Shown here one piece after another: positions 41,909 to 50,952 of a stretch of 64,000 nt of DNA. Origin of the DNA: Hymenobacter cavernae (GTDB lineage Bacteria; Bacteroidota; Bacteroidia; Cytophagales; Hymenobacteraceae). Under the pieces are notes generated by a model. That model worked only from the letters and a program-made list of their open reading frames with translations, made no database searches and was not told the origin of the DNA. The position numbers and the translations under genes were made by a program. Where the stretch lies: assembly GCF_014641455.1 (NCBI RefSeq), contig NZ_BMHT01000002.1, positions 62,001-126,000 on the forward strand, written 5' to 3'. How positions within the stretch are numbered: position 1 is the stretch's first letter; each line of letters starts with the position of its first letter.

Positions 41909-42558
41909 CCGGCCAGCCAGAAGCTCAGGGCGGCGAAAAACGGCGCTGCCACTACATCATAGGTATAGTGTGCGTGCTGCACCAGCACCAGAAACCCTAT
42001 TGCTACCGTAGCCAGCAGCAGCAGGCGCTGCAGCCACTGGCTCCGCACACCCAGGGCGAGCAGCATGATCGTGGCGGTGTGGCCGGAGAAAAACAGGTCC
42101 TTGGTGATGGGATTGGTGGGGTAAAACAGCGTATCCACGATGGGGTCGTGCAGGAGAACCAGGCCCGTGGGTGGGTCCAGCGGCGCAAACCAAAGCGTAC
42201 CGATGCGGATCAGGTGCATGATGCAATAGGCCCACAGCACCCGCACAAAGGCGCCCGGCCGACGGCCCAAATGAATGAGCGCCAGCAGAATACACAGGTA
42301 AATGATGGTAAACGTCGTCCAGGACATGTCGCGGGCCGGCAAGTGCGGCAGCAGCGGATCGGCCAATACCTTTCCGACACGCGCCTCGATGAAGGCGAAG
42401 TAGTGCGGCATTCCGAAGGCGAGGATAATACCTAGGGTGAGGCCCAAACCTAGCTGCCACCGAAACCGAGGCTGCTCCCATGCCCGCATCCAGCCTCTGG
42501 TCCCTTTCTCCGCAAAAGGAGCCGTTACCAGGGGCTCCCGATTTCCTAAACTAAACAT
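41890..42558 (-). CDS. PAP2-superfamily membrane phosphatase, sphingomyelin-synthase-like (PAP2_C)
   Basis: 222 residues from ATG 42558, with about six TM helices. The active-site pattern is SGHTATIMLLAL (His1) and HAHYTYDVVAA (His2, Asp), as in PAP2_C proteins related to sphingomyelin synthase. Such enzymes move or release lipid phosphate head groups at the membrane. Starts at 42645, 42558 and 42489 are all possible; 42558 (MFSLGNREP) keeps a cytoplasmic N-terminus. Last codons are encoded by heptad repeats. Confidence 0.8.
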   Translation of the reverse strand: MFSLGNREPLVTAPFAEKGTRGWMRAWEQPRFRWQLGLGLTLGIILAFGMPHYFAFIEARVGKVLADPLLPHLPARDMSWTTFTIIYLCILLALIHLGRRPGAFVRVLWAYCIMHLIRIGTLWFAPLDPPTGLVLLHDPIVDTLFYPTNPITKDLFFSGHTATIMLLALGVRSQWLQRLLLLATVAIGFLVLVQHAHYTYDVVAAPFFAALSFWLAGKVVRK

Positions 42559-42687
42559 GTAGTGCAATCCAGCAGCGGCCATACAGGCCGTTGAATCTGC
42601 AAAAATAACCAGCGCAAACCGGTTACAGCTGAATGCCGGCTGCATTGTACCTTACGCCCCGTTTTCCAGCCTCATGCCGTGCTCGTT

Positions 42688-44004
42688 ATGAAAATTGCTT
42701 ACGCTCTTCTTACCACAACCCTGCTGACCAGTGCCACCGTGGCGCCTCCTTCGCCGAATGCTGCCCTTGATGCGCGCATTGCCAAGCTGGCCGCGCAGGA
42801 AGAAGCCAAGGTTATTGCCTGGCGCCGCGACATTCACGAGCACCCGGAGCTAGGCAACCACGAAACGCGCACGGCTGGCATTGTGGCGGCGCACCTCAAG
42901 AGCCTAGGTATTGAAGTGCAAACCGGCGTGGCCCGCACGGGTGTGGTAGGTATTCTGCGGGGCGGCAAGCCGGGCCCGGTAGTGGCCTTGCGCGCTGATA
43001 TGGACGGACTGCCCGTCACGGAAAGCAACAGCCTGCCGTTTGTCTCGAAAGCCAGGGCGACGTACAACGGTCAGGAAGTGGGTGTGATGCACGCCTGCGG
43101 CCACGATTCGCACGTGGCCATGCTCATGGGCGCGGCTGAGGTGCTGAGTCAGGTGAAGAAAGACTTGCCGGGCACCGTGAAGTTTATCTTCCAGCCCGCC
43201 GAAGAAGGCTCGCTGCCCGGCGAAGAAGGCGGCGCCAAGCTCATGGTGAAAGAAGGCGCGCTGGAAAACCCGAAGGTCGATGCCATTTTCGGGGTGCACA
43301 TTCAAGCCCAGACGGAAGTCGGGAAGCTCTCCTATCGCTCTGGCGGCGAAATGGCTAGCTCCGACGTGTTCAATATTGTGGTGAAGGGAAAATCGGCGCA
43401 CGGCGCGTATCCGTGGTTGGCCGTCGACCCAGTCGTGACGGCCGCGCAGATTATTATGGGCCTACAAACCATCGTGAGCAGGCAAACGGAGCTGACTTCC
43501 GACGCGGCCGTTATTACGGTGGGCATGGTGCACGGCGGCGTGCGCAACAACATCATCCCCGAGCAAGTGGAGCTAACCGGCACCATCCGCACGCTCGACA
43601 AAGACATGCAGCAGAAGATCTGGGCCGCCATCCGCCGCACGGCCACCAACATTGCCGAAAGTGCCGGCGCCACCGCCGACGTATCGATTCAGAACTACGC
43701 GCCGGTGACGTACAACAACCCGCAGCTCACTGAACTCATGCTGCCGTCGTTGCGCACCGCCGCGGGCAACGCGGATAAGGTAAGCATGCAAAAAGCCGTA
43801 ACGGGCGCCGAAGATTTTGCCTTCTTCCAGGAGAAAGTCCCCGGCTTGTTCGTCTTCGTAGGCGGCATGAGCAAGGGCACCGATCCGGCCACCACGGCGC
43901 CGCACCATACGGCCGGCTTTATGCTCGATGAGAGCGGCTTCACCCTAGGAGTCAAGACGTTGGCCACGCTGGCGGCCGACTACCTAGCTTTGAAGAGCAA
44001 GTAA
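42688..44004 (+). CDS. Secreted M20 amidohydrolase (hippurate hydrolase-like)
   Basis: 438 residues with a signal peptide (MKIAYALLTTTLLTSATVA). Family M20D core: WRRDIHEHPELG, the ADMDGLPV metal segment, the Cys-Gly-His-Asp HACGHDSHVAML (metal Cys and His), catalytic Glu pair in FQPAEEG, and GAEDFAFF near the end. These enzymes cleave N-acyl or peptide bonds of amino acids; here probably periplasmic. ATG 42688 was chosen over GTG 42679. Not part of the arg pathway. Confidence 0.92.
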   Translation: MKIAYALLTTTLLTSATVAPPSPNAALDARIAKLAAQEEAKVIAWRRDIHEHPELGNHETRTAGIVAAHLKSLGIEVQTGVARTGVVGILRGGKPGPVVALRADMDGLPVTESNSLPFVSKARATYNGQEVGVMHACGHDSHVAMLMGAAEVLSQVKKDLPGTVKFIFQPAEEGSLPGEEGGAKLMVKEGALENPKVDAIFGVHIQAQTEVGKLSYRSGGEMASSDVFNIVVKGKSAHGAYPWLAVDPVVTAAQIIMGLQTIVSRQTELTSDAAVITVGMVHGGVRNNIIPEQVELTGTIRTLDKDMQQKIWAAIRRTATNIAESAGATADVSIQNYAPVTYNNPQLTELMLPSLRTAAGNADKVSMQKAVTGAEDFAFFQEKVPGLFVFVGGMSKGTDPATTAPHHTAGFMLDESGFTLGVKTLATLAADYLALKSK

Positions 44005-44150
44005 TCTGAACCCATGAATTCAACGATTTTTTCGGATTACGCGGATTTCGTGGCTGTTTTTTGATGTAGTGCTCTTCACTAACCTAAACTGTGCGCTGTG
44101 GCTCGTCTGGTCGGAGTCAGCAGTGTTAACTGATAAATGGTACCTGTTAA

Positions 44151-45029
44151 ATGAAAATTGTTCTCGTCACGTACGAACCTGTTATTGATTACAGCGCTGC
44201 TGGTGTCGAAAATGAAGATGTGCTGCTCGCCAACTACCTAGGTCAGTGCGGGCACCACGTAACGATGGAGCGCTGGACCGAGCCCGGCATTGACTGGACC
44301 CGCTACGACGTGGTGCTGCTTAAGTCGCCGTGGGACTACTTCGACCGCATCAACGAGTTTTACCAGTGGCTCGACCAGCTGGAAAACCTAGGTGTGCGGG
44401 TGCTGAACCCGATCAAGACGGTGCGCTGGAACGCCGACAAGCGCTACCTCGACGACCTAGCCATGGCCGGTGTTCGGGTGATTCCGACGCGGCGACTCAC
44501 GCGCGGCGCTACGTTTGAGCCTGCCACCTTGCTCGAAAGCCTAGCTACGGACCAGCTAATCGTGAAGCCGGCCGTGAGCGGTGGCGCCAAGAACACGTTT
44601 TCGTTGAACCGCACCGAAGCGCAGGCCCATGCTGAGCGGCTAACCAGCCTGCTAGCTACGGAAGACTTTCTGGCGCAGCCTTTCCTGCCACAGATCCAGA
44701 CGGAGGGCGAATGGTCGTTTATTTACCTGGGTGGTCAATTCAGCCACTGCGTGCTCAAAACCCCAAAGTCGGGCGATTTCCGGGTGCAGCACTACCTAGG
44801 TGGTGGCATCGAGCCCCGCGAAGCGCCGGCTCACCTGCGCCCCGCCGCCGATGCCATCGTGGCCCGCTTCGCCACCGATTGCCTCTACGCCCGCGTTGAT
44901 GGTGTGGCCGTGGAAGGCGAGCTACTGCTCATGGAGCTGGAGCTGATCGAGCCATTCCTGTACCTAGCTTCTGGTCAGGAGGCATTTGCCCAGTACGAAG
45001 CGGCGTTACGCCAAATGGTTCAAGCTTAA
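44151..45029 (+). CDS. ATP-grasp ligase (RimK / glutathione-synthetase-like)
   Basis: 292 residues. The N-terminal domain has KSPWDYFDRINEF (about 62-74); the ATP-grasp part contains LIVKPAVSGGAKNTF (about 137-151, Lys and glycine-rich loop), EWSFIYLGGQFSH, and the metal site LLLMELELIEP (about 261-271). Stand-alone proteins of this type ligate carboxylates to amines or thiols, including in natural-product pathways. No precursor peptide or partner is adjacent, so the substrate is unknown. A very strong bidirectional terminator follows. Confidence 0.85.
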   Translation: MKIVLVTYEPVIDYSAAGVENEDVLLANYLGQCGHHVTMERWTEPGIDWTRYDVVLLKSPWDYFDRINEFYQWLDQLENLGVRVLNPIKTVRWNADKRYLDDLAMAGVRVIPTRRLTRGATFEPATLLESLATDQLIVKPAVSGGAKNTFSLNRTEAQAHAERLTSLLATEDFLAQPFLPQIQTEGEWSFIYLGGQFSHCVLKTPKSGDFRVQHYLGGGIEPREAPAHLRPAADAIVARFATDCLYARVDGVAVEGELLLMELELIEPFLYLASGQEAFAQYEAALRQMVQA

Positions 45030-45036
45030 ATGCTTA

Positions 45037-45102
45037 CGCGAACCTAGGTTAACAAAAAAGCCCCGTTGGTCAGCGGGGCTTTTTTGTTAACCTAGGTTCG
45101 CG
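45037..45102. terminator. 29-bp perfect inverted repeat terminator built on two ACCTAGGT octamers
   Basis: Arms 45037-45065 and 45074-45102 are perfect complements around an 8-nt loop: a GCCCCG/CGGGGC tip, A- and T-tracts, then AACCTAGGTT in both feet. It serves both convergent genes and shows the iterated octamer inside a functional hairpin. Confidence 0.9.
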
Positions 45103-45103
45103 T

Positions 45104-45895
45104 TTAGAAACCATTCACCGTGAAGCCGCCATCCACGCTCAGCACCTGGCCGGTGATGTAGCTGGCGGCGGGCAGGCACAGGAAAGCCACGGCGGCGGCC
45201 ACTTCTTCCGGCTCGCCGATGCGCCGCATGGGCGTGCGGCTTAGTACTTCGTTGCGGTAATCGTCGTTGCTGAGCACGCCGGCGGCCAGCGGCGTCTGGA
45301 TGTACCAGGGCGCCACGACGTTCACGCGAATTTGGTCGGCAGCCCACTCCACGGCCAGGTTGCGGGTCAGCTGAATCATGGCCGCTTTGGTCATGCCATA
45401 GACGGCGCCCGTGCGAATGTGCAGCAGCCCGGCCACCGAGGCAATGTTCACGATACTGCCCCCACTAGCCGCTTGCAGCAGCGGATATGCCAGGCGGCAC
45501 AGCTCAAACGTCGAACCCAGGTTGGTCGCCATAATGTGCTGATATTCTTCGGGGCTGTAGTCGGGCGTCTTCTTGCGGATGTTGGTGCCTACGTTGTTTA
45601 CCAGAATGTCCAGTTTGGGCGTGCGCTGCTGCACGGCTTGGAGCAGCGCGGCGCGGCCTTCAGGGCTGCTTACGTCGGCGGCCAGGGCGTGCGCGTCGAG
45701 GCCTTGGGCGCGCCACTCGGCTACTTGCGCGGTCAGCGTTTCCGCTTGGCGGGCCACGGCCAGCACAGTAGCGCCAAACTGAAGCAGCTCAGCCGCCACA
45801 GCCGCGCCGATGCCTTTGGAAGCTCCCGTCACGAGGGCCACGCGGCCAGCTAGGTTCCAGCGGTTTGGGAGCGAAGCAGAGGTTGGAGAAGTCAT
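45104..45895 (-). CDS. Short-chain dehydrogenase/reductase (tropinone-reductase-like)
   Basis: 263 residues: GASKGIGAA (about 24-32), NNVGTN (about 104), catalytic Ser in NIASVAG, YGMTKAA (about 170-176), and the C-terminal signature [19 protein letters not shown]. The [14 protein letters not shown] and DGGFTVNGF pattern is that of plant-like tropinone reductases and 3-oxoacyl reductases. Substrate unknown. Distinct from the SDR at 41060. Confidence 0.88.
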   Translation of the reverse strand: MTSPTSASLPNRWNLAGRVALVTGASKGIGAAVAAELLQFGATVLAVARQAETLTAQVAEWRAQGLDAHALAADVSSPEGRAALLQAVQQRTPKLDILVNNVGTNIRKKTPDYSPEEYQHIMATNLGSTFELCRLAYPLLQAASGGSIVNIASVAGLLHIRTGAVYGMTKAAMIQLTRNLAVEWAADQIRVNVVAPWYIQTPLAAGVLSNDDYRNEVLSRTPMRRIGEPEEVAAAVAFLCLPAASYITGQVLSVDGGFTVNGF

Positions 45896-46168
45896 GGGTT
45901 ATCGTAAAATAAAAAGGTTGGAGTGACTTGATTGTCAAGGACGTCTTGCATCAAAAACGACCGGCTGAAAAGCGAGCTTCAAGAAGCAATAACCTAGGTT
46001 TCCACTTGATTTACAGGTTCTTATTAAACATAATATAGGCCATATTTGGACAATAGCCACCTAGTTGTGACATGCTAAGTTAACCGGATTAAATTCCGAT
46101 TAACTTGTGCTCAACCTATTTGCCAGTACAACTCGATCTATTATTTCTCCACGATTTAAAACCATCCT

Positions 46169-48640
46169 ATGTCCCACAAGTACTCAGCCGTCCTTCTATT
46201 ACTCGGCGGCCTGGCCCACTTCAGCACGCACGCCCAGGACCTATCGCGGGTGCAGCAGAAAGTAGTTGCCGAAGACGGCTCGCCCGCCTTCGTTCATTTC
46301 AAGCCGGGCAGCAAAGCCTATGGCCAGAGTGAAGCCACCAAAGCGCTTACCGATCAGCTCCAGCTAACTAAAGACGATCAGGTGCTGCAAACCAAAGCGG
46401 AAGCCGACCAGCTCGGTTTCGTGCACCAGAAGTTTGAGCAATATTACCGCGGCATCAAGGTAGAGCATTCGGCCTACACGGTGCACGCCCGCCGGGGCGC
46501 TATTGAGAGCATCAGCGGCCACTTCGCGAAGGTGCGCGGCCTGAACGTGACGCCTTCCCTGTCGGCGCAGGCGGCCCTGCAACGCGCCCTCGACTATGTA
46601 GGCGCCAGGCAGTATATGTGGCAGAGCGCGGCTGCCGAAGCCGACCTGAAGCAGGAGCAGAACGACCTAGGTGCAACCTATAAGCCAAAGGCTGAGTTGG
46701 TTATCGTGACGCCCCAGGCCGAAGCCCTAGGTGTGGAAGCGGGCATGGTGAAGCCCGTGCTGGCCTGGAAGTTCAACATCTACGCCCAGCAGCCGCTGAG
46801 CCGCGCCTACATCTACGTGGATGCGCAATCGGGGCAAGTAGTGTTAAAAGATGACATCATCAAGCACGCGGCGGCCACCGGCACGTATGCTACGGCCTAT
46901 AGCGGCACCCGCTCCATCGCCGACGAAACCACCACCGGCGGGTACCGTCTGCGCGAGTACACGCGGGGCCTAGGTATCGAAACGTATAACTGCAAGAAAG
47001 GCAGCAGCTACACGGCCGCCACCGACTTCATCGACGCCGACAACAGCTGGACCGAGTACAACAATGCCAACTACGACAACGTGGCCGGCGATGCCCACTT
47101 CGGTGCCCAGGCCACGTACGACTACTGGAAAGCCGTGCACGGCCGCAACTCGTTCGATAATGCCGGCGCCAAGATCAAGAGCTACGTGCACTTCGACGAT
47201 GTGCCCGGCGGTGCCGGCTACGAAAATGCGTTCTGGGACGGCGCCCGCATGACTTACGGCGATGGCGCCAGCACCTTCAAGCCCCTGACGGCGCTGGACG
47301 TGTGCGGCCACGAAATCGGCCACGCCGTGTGCGAAAACACGGCGAACCTGACGTATTCCTACGAGTCGGGCGCCATGAACGAAGGCTTCTCCGACATTTG
47401 GGGCGCCGCAGTGGAAGCCCGCGCCGTGGGCACCTACGGCCTGACCGGTAAGAGCACCTGGCTTATCGGCGAGCAAATCATGAAAGCCGGCGGCGCCCTG
47501 CGCTCTATGAGCAACCCCAACGCCTACGGCCAGCCTGATACCTATAAAGGAACCTACTGGGCCACCGGCTCGGCCGACAATGGCGGCGTGCACACCAACT
47601 CGGGCGTGCTCAACTACTGGTTTTACCTGCTCAGCCAAGGCGGCAGCGGCACCAACGACATTGGCAGCAGCTACTCCGTAACCGGTATCGGCATCGACGC
47701 CGCCGCGAAAATCGCCTTCCGGGCGGAAGATGTGTACCTCACGGCTTCCTCCAACTACGCTAATGCTCGCACGGCTGCTATTCAGGCCGCTACCGACCTG
47801 TATGGCGCGGGTTCGGCCCAGGTAATTGCGACGACCAACGCCTGGTATGCCGTGGGCGTGGGCGCCGTTTACAACGGTGGCGGCACCACCACGCCTCCGC
47901 CTACCACCGGCACAACGTATTGCACGTCGAAGGGCAGCACTTCTTATGAGTGGATTGACTTGGTAAACCTAGGTTCTATCAACCGCGCGTCGGGGGCCGA
48001 TGGCGGCTACTACGACGGCACGGCCACCACAACGAGCGTAGCGGCCGGCTCTTCGCAGACGATCAGCTTCAGCGCGGCCTTTGCTACCTCGGCTTACACG
48101 GAGTACTGGAGAATCTACATCGACTGGAACCAGGACGGCGACTTCACCGACTCGGGCGAAACCATCGTTTCCGGCTCCTCGGCCAGCGCGGGCACGCTGT
48201 CGGCCAGCTTCACGGTGCCCACCACCGCCAAAACCGGCAAAACCCGTCTGCGCGTCGTGATGAGCTACCAGTCTGGCGCGACCAGCTGCGGCACCTACAG
48301 CTACGGCGAAACCGAGGACTATGCCATCAACGTGAGCGGCGGCACCTTCGCCAACACCGGCGTAGCAGGCATCAGCGCCGGCGGCGAATCGCTCAGCCAA
48401 CTTCCTGGTCGTCAGTTTGAAGTGTATCCCAACCCGGCTACCGACGTGCTGCGCCTGGCCCTGCCCGACAACGCGGAAGTGAAATCAGTGAAGCTCTTCG
48501 ACGTGCGTGGTGCGGCCGTGAAAGGCGCCACCTACGACGGCAACGGTCAGCTGAACGTAGCGGGCTTAGCCAGTGGCCTCTACACGCTCACCGTCAGCGA
48601 CGGACAGAAGGAGTTCCACCAGCGCTTCGTGAAACAATAA
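46169..48640 (+). CDS. Secreted M4 (thermolysin-like) metalloprotease with type IX sorting domain
   Basis: 823 residues: signal peptide (1-22, cut after THA), an FTP/pro-domain (about 50-230), M4 catalytic domains with zinc motif HEIGHAV (about 380) and the third ligand Glu in EGFSDIWGAAVE (about 406), C-terminal M4 helix domain with HTNSGV, a GEVED-type beta domain (about 585-730, GETEDYAINV), then the type A sorting domain FEVYPNPATDVLRLALPDN...FVKQ (about 750-823). It should be exported by the type IX system and released or lipid-anchored outside the cell. Strong hairpin terminator follows. Confidence 0.95.
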   Translation: MSHKYSAVLLLLGGLAHFSTHAQDLSRVQQKVVAEDGSPAFVHFKPGSKAYGQSEATKALTDQLQLTKDDQVLQTKAEADQLGFVHQKFEQYYRGIKVEHSAYTVHARRGAIESISGHFAKVRGLNVTPSLSAQAALQRALDYVGARQYMWQSAAAEADLKQEQNDLGATYKPKAELVIVTPQAEALGVEAGMVKPVLAWKFNIYAQQPLSRAYIYVDAQSGQVVLKDDIIKHAAATGTYATAYSGTRSIADETTTGGYRLREYTRGLGIETYNCKKGSSYTAATDFIDADNSWTEYNNANYDNVAGDAHFGAQATYDYWKAVHGRNSFDNAGAKIKSYVHFDDVPGGAGYENAFWDGARMTYGDGASTFKPLTALDVCGHEIGHAVCENTANLTYSYESGAMNEGFSDIWGAAVEARAVGTYGLTGKSTWLIGEQIMKAGGALRSMSNPNAYGQPDTYKGTYWATGSADNGGVHTNSGVLNYWFYLLSQGGSGTNDIGSSYSVTGIGIDAAAKIAFRAEDVYLTASSNYANARTAAIQAATDLYGAGSAQVIATTNAWYAVGVGAVYNGGGTTTPPPTTGTTYCTSKGSTSYEWIDLVNLGSINRASGADGGYYDGTATTTSVAAGSSQTISFSAAFATSAYTEYWRIYIDWNQDGDFTDSGETIVSGSSASAGTLSASFTVPTTAKTGKTRLRVVMSYQSGATSCGTYSYGETEDYAINVSGGTFANTGVAGISAGGESLSQLPGRQFEVYPNPATDVLRLALPDNAEVKSVKLFDVRGAAVKGATYDGNGQLNVAGLASGLYTLTVSDGQKEFHQRFVKQ

Positions 48641-48664
48641 GCTGCTCCGCTCCTGCCACAACCA

Positions 48665-48698
48665 ACAAGAAAGGCTCGTCGTGTGACGAGCCTTTCTT
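48665..48698 (+). terminator. Intrinsic terminator of the M4 protease gene
   Basis: A 15-bp perfect stem CAAGAAAGGCTCGTC / GACGAGCCTTTCTTG with a 4-nt loop, then TTTT, 25 bases past the stop. Confidence 0.88.
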
Positions 48699-48713
48699 GT
48701 TTTAAGCATGCAT

Positions 48714-48964
48714 GTAGCGCGAAGCTCCCGCTTCGTGTATCGTTGAACGATTGTGTCAGAAGGCGTTTGATTTTTTTGCGACGGCGGAACGGTGTGTAGA
48801 GACGCAACATTTTGCGTCTAATCGTTGCTGATACTGCCAAGTCGTTCAACGACGAGACGCAAAATATTGCGTCTCTACGGCGTTTATAGCTAACTCAAAC
48901 AGCCTCTTAGCACAACCTAGGTGCGAGTCGTTCAACGATGCGCGAAGCTCCCGCTTCGCGCTAC
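48714..48964. repeat. Composite REP: family D pair enclosing a family E pair
   Basis: Family D arms (GTAGCGCGAAGCTCCCGCTT... from 48714; complement ending at 48964) enclose family E arms at 48796-48827 and 48848-48879. In the D arms the inner 11-bp palindrome is inverted relative to the partner. It fills most of the spacer between two convergent genes. Confidence 0.85.
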
Positions 48965-48967
48965 ATC

Positions 48968-49702
48968 CTACCAAAACGCATATTCCACCTTCAGCTCGGC
49001 GCGGCCGTAGCCATCTTTGGCGCCGGAGTTGGCCCGCTTGCTCACGTCGTCGAGGTAGTCGGTGGTGGTGAAGTAGTACGCCGCTTCGGCGGTAGCATTC
49101 AGGGTGCGGCTCAGGCGAAACGTGAGGCCTAGCCCCACCGGCGCCACGATGGCCATAGCCGGGTAGTCGTTGCGCTCGGGCGGCAGAAAGGACGTAAATT
49201 CCTCGGGGCGCGCAGTGCCATTGTAGCTCTTGGGGTTGTAGAGTAGCAAACCGACACCCGCTTTCAGGTAAGGCTTTACGAACGCAACCGGACCACGCGG
49301 CGCGGCAAACTCGGCTTCATCGCGGAACGGCTCGTAGCGGAAGAACACTTCGCCGGAACCATTGCGGGCCCGAAAAGCCAGGTTGCGGTCGGGAAGGTCA
49401 TCTTTGGCGCCGATCTGAAAGGCAGAAAGCTCGGTGCCAACCAGCAGGTGCGGCCGTAGCAGATACAACACCCCCAAACTACCGCTCAGCCCCGGAAAAT
49501 TATTCCCCAGGCTACTCGTCAGGTCGCCATTGTAGAAGCCGGCCCCTAGGCCTGCCGTGAGGCGCACCGGCCCGCGGTGATACGGCCGCCCCTGGCTGTT
49601 GTAGTAGCGACGACGCCGTTCGGGGCCATCTTGCGCGGCGCCGGTGCGCGGCAGCAAAGAAGTAAGCAAAAGCGCGCTGAGCAGCAACGGGCGGTAGTTC
49701 AC
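48968..49702 (-). CDS. Outer-membrane beta-barrel protein
   Basis: 244 residues with a signal peptide (NYRPLLLSALLLTSLLPRTGAA) and alternating amphipathic beta strands (LTAGLGAGFYNGDLTSS, LLVGTELSAFQIG, VKPYLKAGVGLLLYNP, VGLGLTFRLSRTLNATAEAAYYF) ending with a C-terminal aromatic strand VEYAFW, as expected for insertion by the BAM machinery. Similar to DUF6089-type or PorT-family barrels; exact role unknown. The start is GTG 49702. Confidence 0.85.
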   Translation of the reverse strand: MNYRPLLLSALLLTSLLPRTGAAQDGPERRRRYYNSQGRPYHRGPVRLTAGLGAGFYNGDLTSSLGNNFPGLSGSLGVLYLLRPHLLVGTELSAFQIGAKDDLPDRNLAFRARNGSGEVFFRYEPFRDEAEFAAPRGPVAFVKPYLKAGVGLLLYNPKSYNGTARPEEFTSFLPPERNDYPAMAIVAPVGLGLTFRLSRTLNATAEAAYYFTTTDYLDDVSKRANSGAKDGYGRAELKVEYAFW

Positions 49703-49789
49703 GAAAAAGCTAGCTAGGTGTGGAACGGAATGAGCCGGACATACGAGGCCGCCCGGCTCGCGGATTAAAACAACGCGTGCGGAAATAAT

Positions 49790-50515
49790 TTATTTGAACG
49801 TACCCTGCGGATCGGGCATCTTGCTCACCAGATCGCCAATGAACTGAAAATCAAGGGCGGCTACGCTCAGCTTCTGCCCCGTGTGCACGGCTTCCCAGGC
49901 TTTCGCGTAGTTTTCCTGGAAGTAATAGCCCCGCGCGAGCTGCTGCCAGGCTTCCGCGTTCTGCGGATCGGCGGCTACGGCTTTTTGCAGGTACTCCATG
50001 CCTTGCGTCAGGTCTTTTTTCTTCTTGTCTTTTTCGTAGCGGATCACGTAGCTGGCACCTAGGTCGCTCAGCAGCAAGGTGCTGTTGGGCTCCACGGCCA
50101 GGCCCTGCGCCAGCAGACTGATGGCCTCATCGTTGTTGGAGCGCTGGCTGGCGATTACGCCCAGCCCCCGGTAAGCTTCCGCGTTCTTCTGATTGAGCAG
50201 CCAGGCCAGGTTGAAGCGATATACGGCTGTATCCGGCTGGTTTTCTGTCAGATACTCATACCCTTTATCGGAGAAGAACTTGCTGGCTTCGGTCCGTGAG
50301 GCAAAGCTGCGCTCCACATCGGCCAGGAAAGCCGGCCCCACGACCTGCTCGGCCTGGGCCACCGACGCCCCTCCAAAGAGCGGCAGCAAACGGCTGCTTT
50401 TGTCGGGGGCAACCGCGTTGCCGGGCTTGGTTTTTACTTTAACCTTGCGTTGGGCCTGCGTAGGAGCAGCGGCCAGCAGCAAGAGCAGCGCAGGCAGCCA
50501 CAGAGAATTTTTCAT
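49790..50515 (-). CDS. Secreted tetratricopeptide-repeat protein
   Basis: 241 residues, signal peptide (MKNSLWLPALLLLLAAAPTQA). After a basic linker come about four TPR units between 95 and 225 (FNLAWLLNQKNAEAYRGLGVIA, ...AVAADPQNAEAWQQLARGYYF). TPRs mediate protein-protein contacts, here in the periplasm. ATG 50515 gives a clean signal peptide and fits the promoter at 50578-50607. Divergent from the OmpA gene, 437 bases away. Confidence 0.87.
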   Translation of the reverse strand: MKNSLWLPALLLLLAAAPTQAQRKVKVKTKPGNAVAPDKSSRLLPLFGGASVAQAEQVVGPAFLADVERSFASRTEASKFFSDKGYEYLTENQPDTAVYRFNLAWLLNQKNAEAYRGLGVIASQRSNNDEAISLLAQGLAVEPNSTLLLSDLGASYVIRYEKDKKKKDLTQGMEYLQKAVAADPQNAEAWQQLARGYYFQENYAKAWEAVHTGQKLSVAALDFQFIGDLVSKMPDPQGTFK

Positions 50516-50952
50516 GATGATTGGCGTAGAAAAGCAATAATAATTTCCCGGCAAAATACTACCAGCCGAGCAGTCAACAAAGATACAGCACTTGGCCCTG
50601 CTCACAACCTAGGTACTACCGCTCCGCACACGGTGTACCGGCTGGCTGGCGGTCGTACTATTGGATTTTGCCCTTGGCATACTCCTCACGAAAGGACTTT
50701 CAACGCTGGTTAGGGCCATTTTATTTCTTTGCGGTTGTAAAAAACGGGTACGGATTACAAAGATTCGTAGAACGCGCCGCCCGGAAAGGCATAGCTTTTG
50801 CCCTAGCCGCCCAACTAAGCGACAAGCTGTTTGTCCGAACGTCGGCGCGGAGCGCGAAGCGGGAGGAAATGCGTTTTGTCAAGCTTTGTGTTCTGTTGAA
50901 GCGGGTGATGACAGCCGCCGCCGGCAGGGCTCCGCTCGATCCATATTCCCTG
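50516..50952. other. Divergent spacer between TPR and OmpA genes
   Basis: About 437 bases holding the TPR-gene promoter (below) and ACCTAGGT at about 50609. A TTTATTTCTTTG around 50720 resembles a -7 element for the plus gene but has the wrong internal spacing. A fragment resembling family D (GAGCGCGAAGCGGGAG) at about 50850 has no partner arm. Confidence 0.55.
50578..50607 (-). promoter_or_regulatory. Promoter of the TPR gene
   Basis: Minus strand: TTG at 50607-50605, 19 bases, TATCTTTG at 50585-50578, an exact match to the consensus. Start about 50572, leader about 57 nt. Confidence 0.65.

Noticed and set aside
50660..50760. Possible tRNA or conserved RNA upstream of OmpA
   Set aside because: No cloverleaf or anticodon arm can be drawn; only a promoter-like T-rich stretch.
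50845..50875. Family D-like fragment in the OmpA leader
   Set aside because: Only about 16 bases match and no complementary arm exists.
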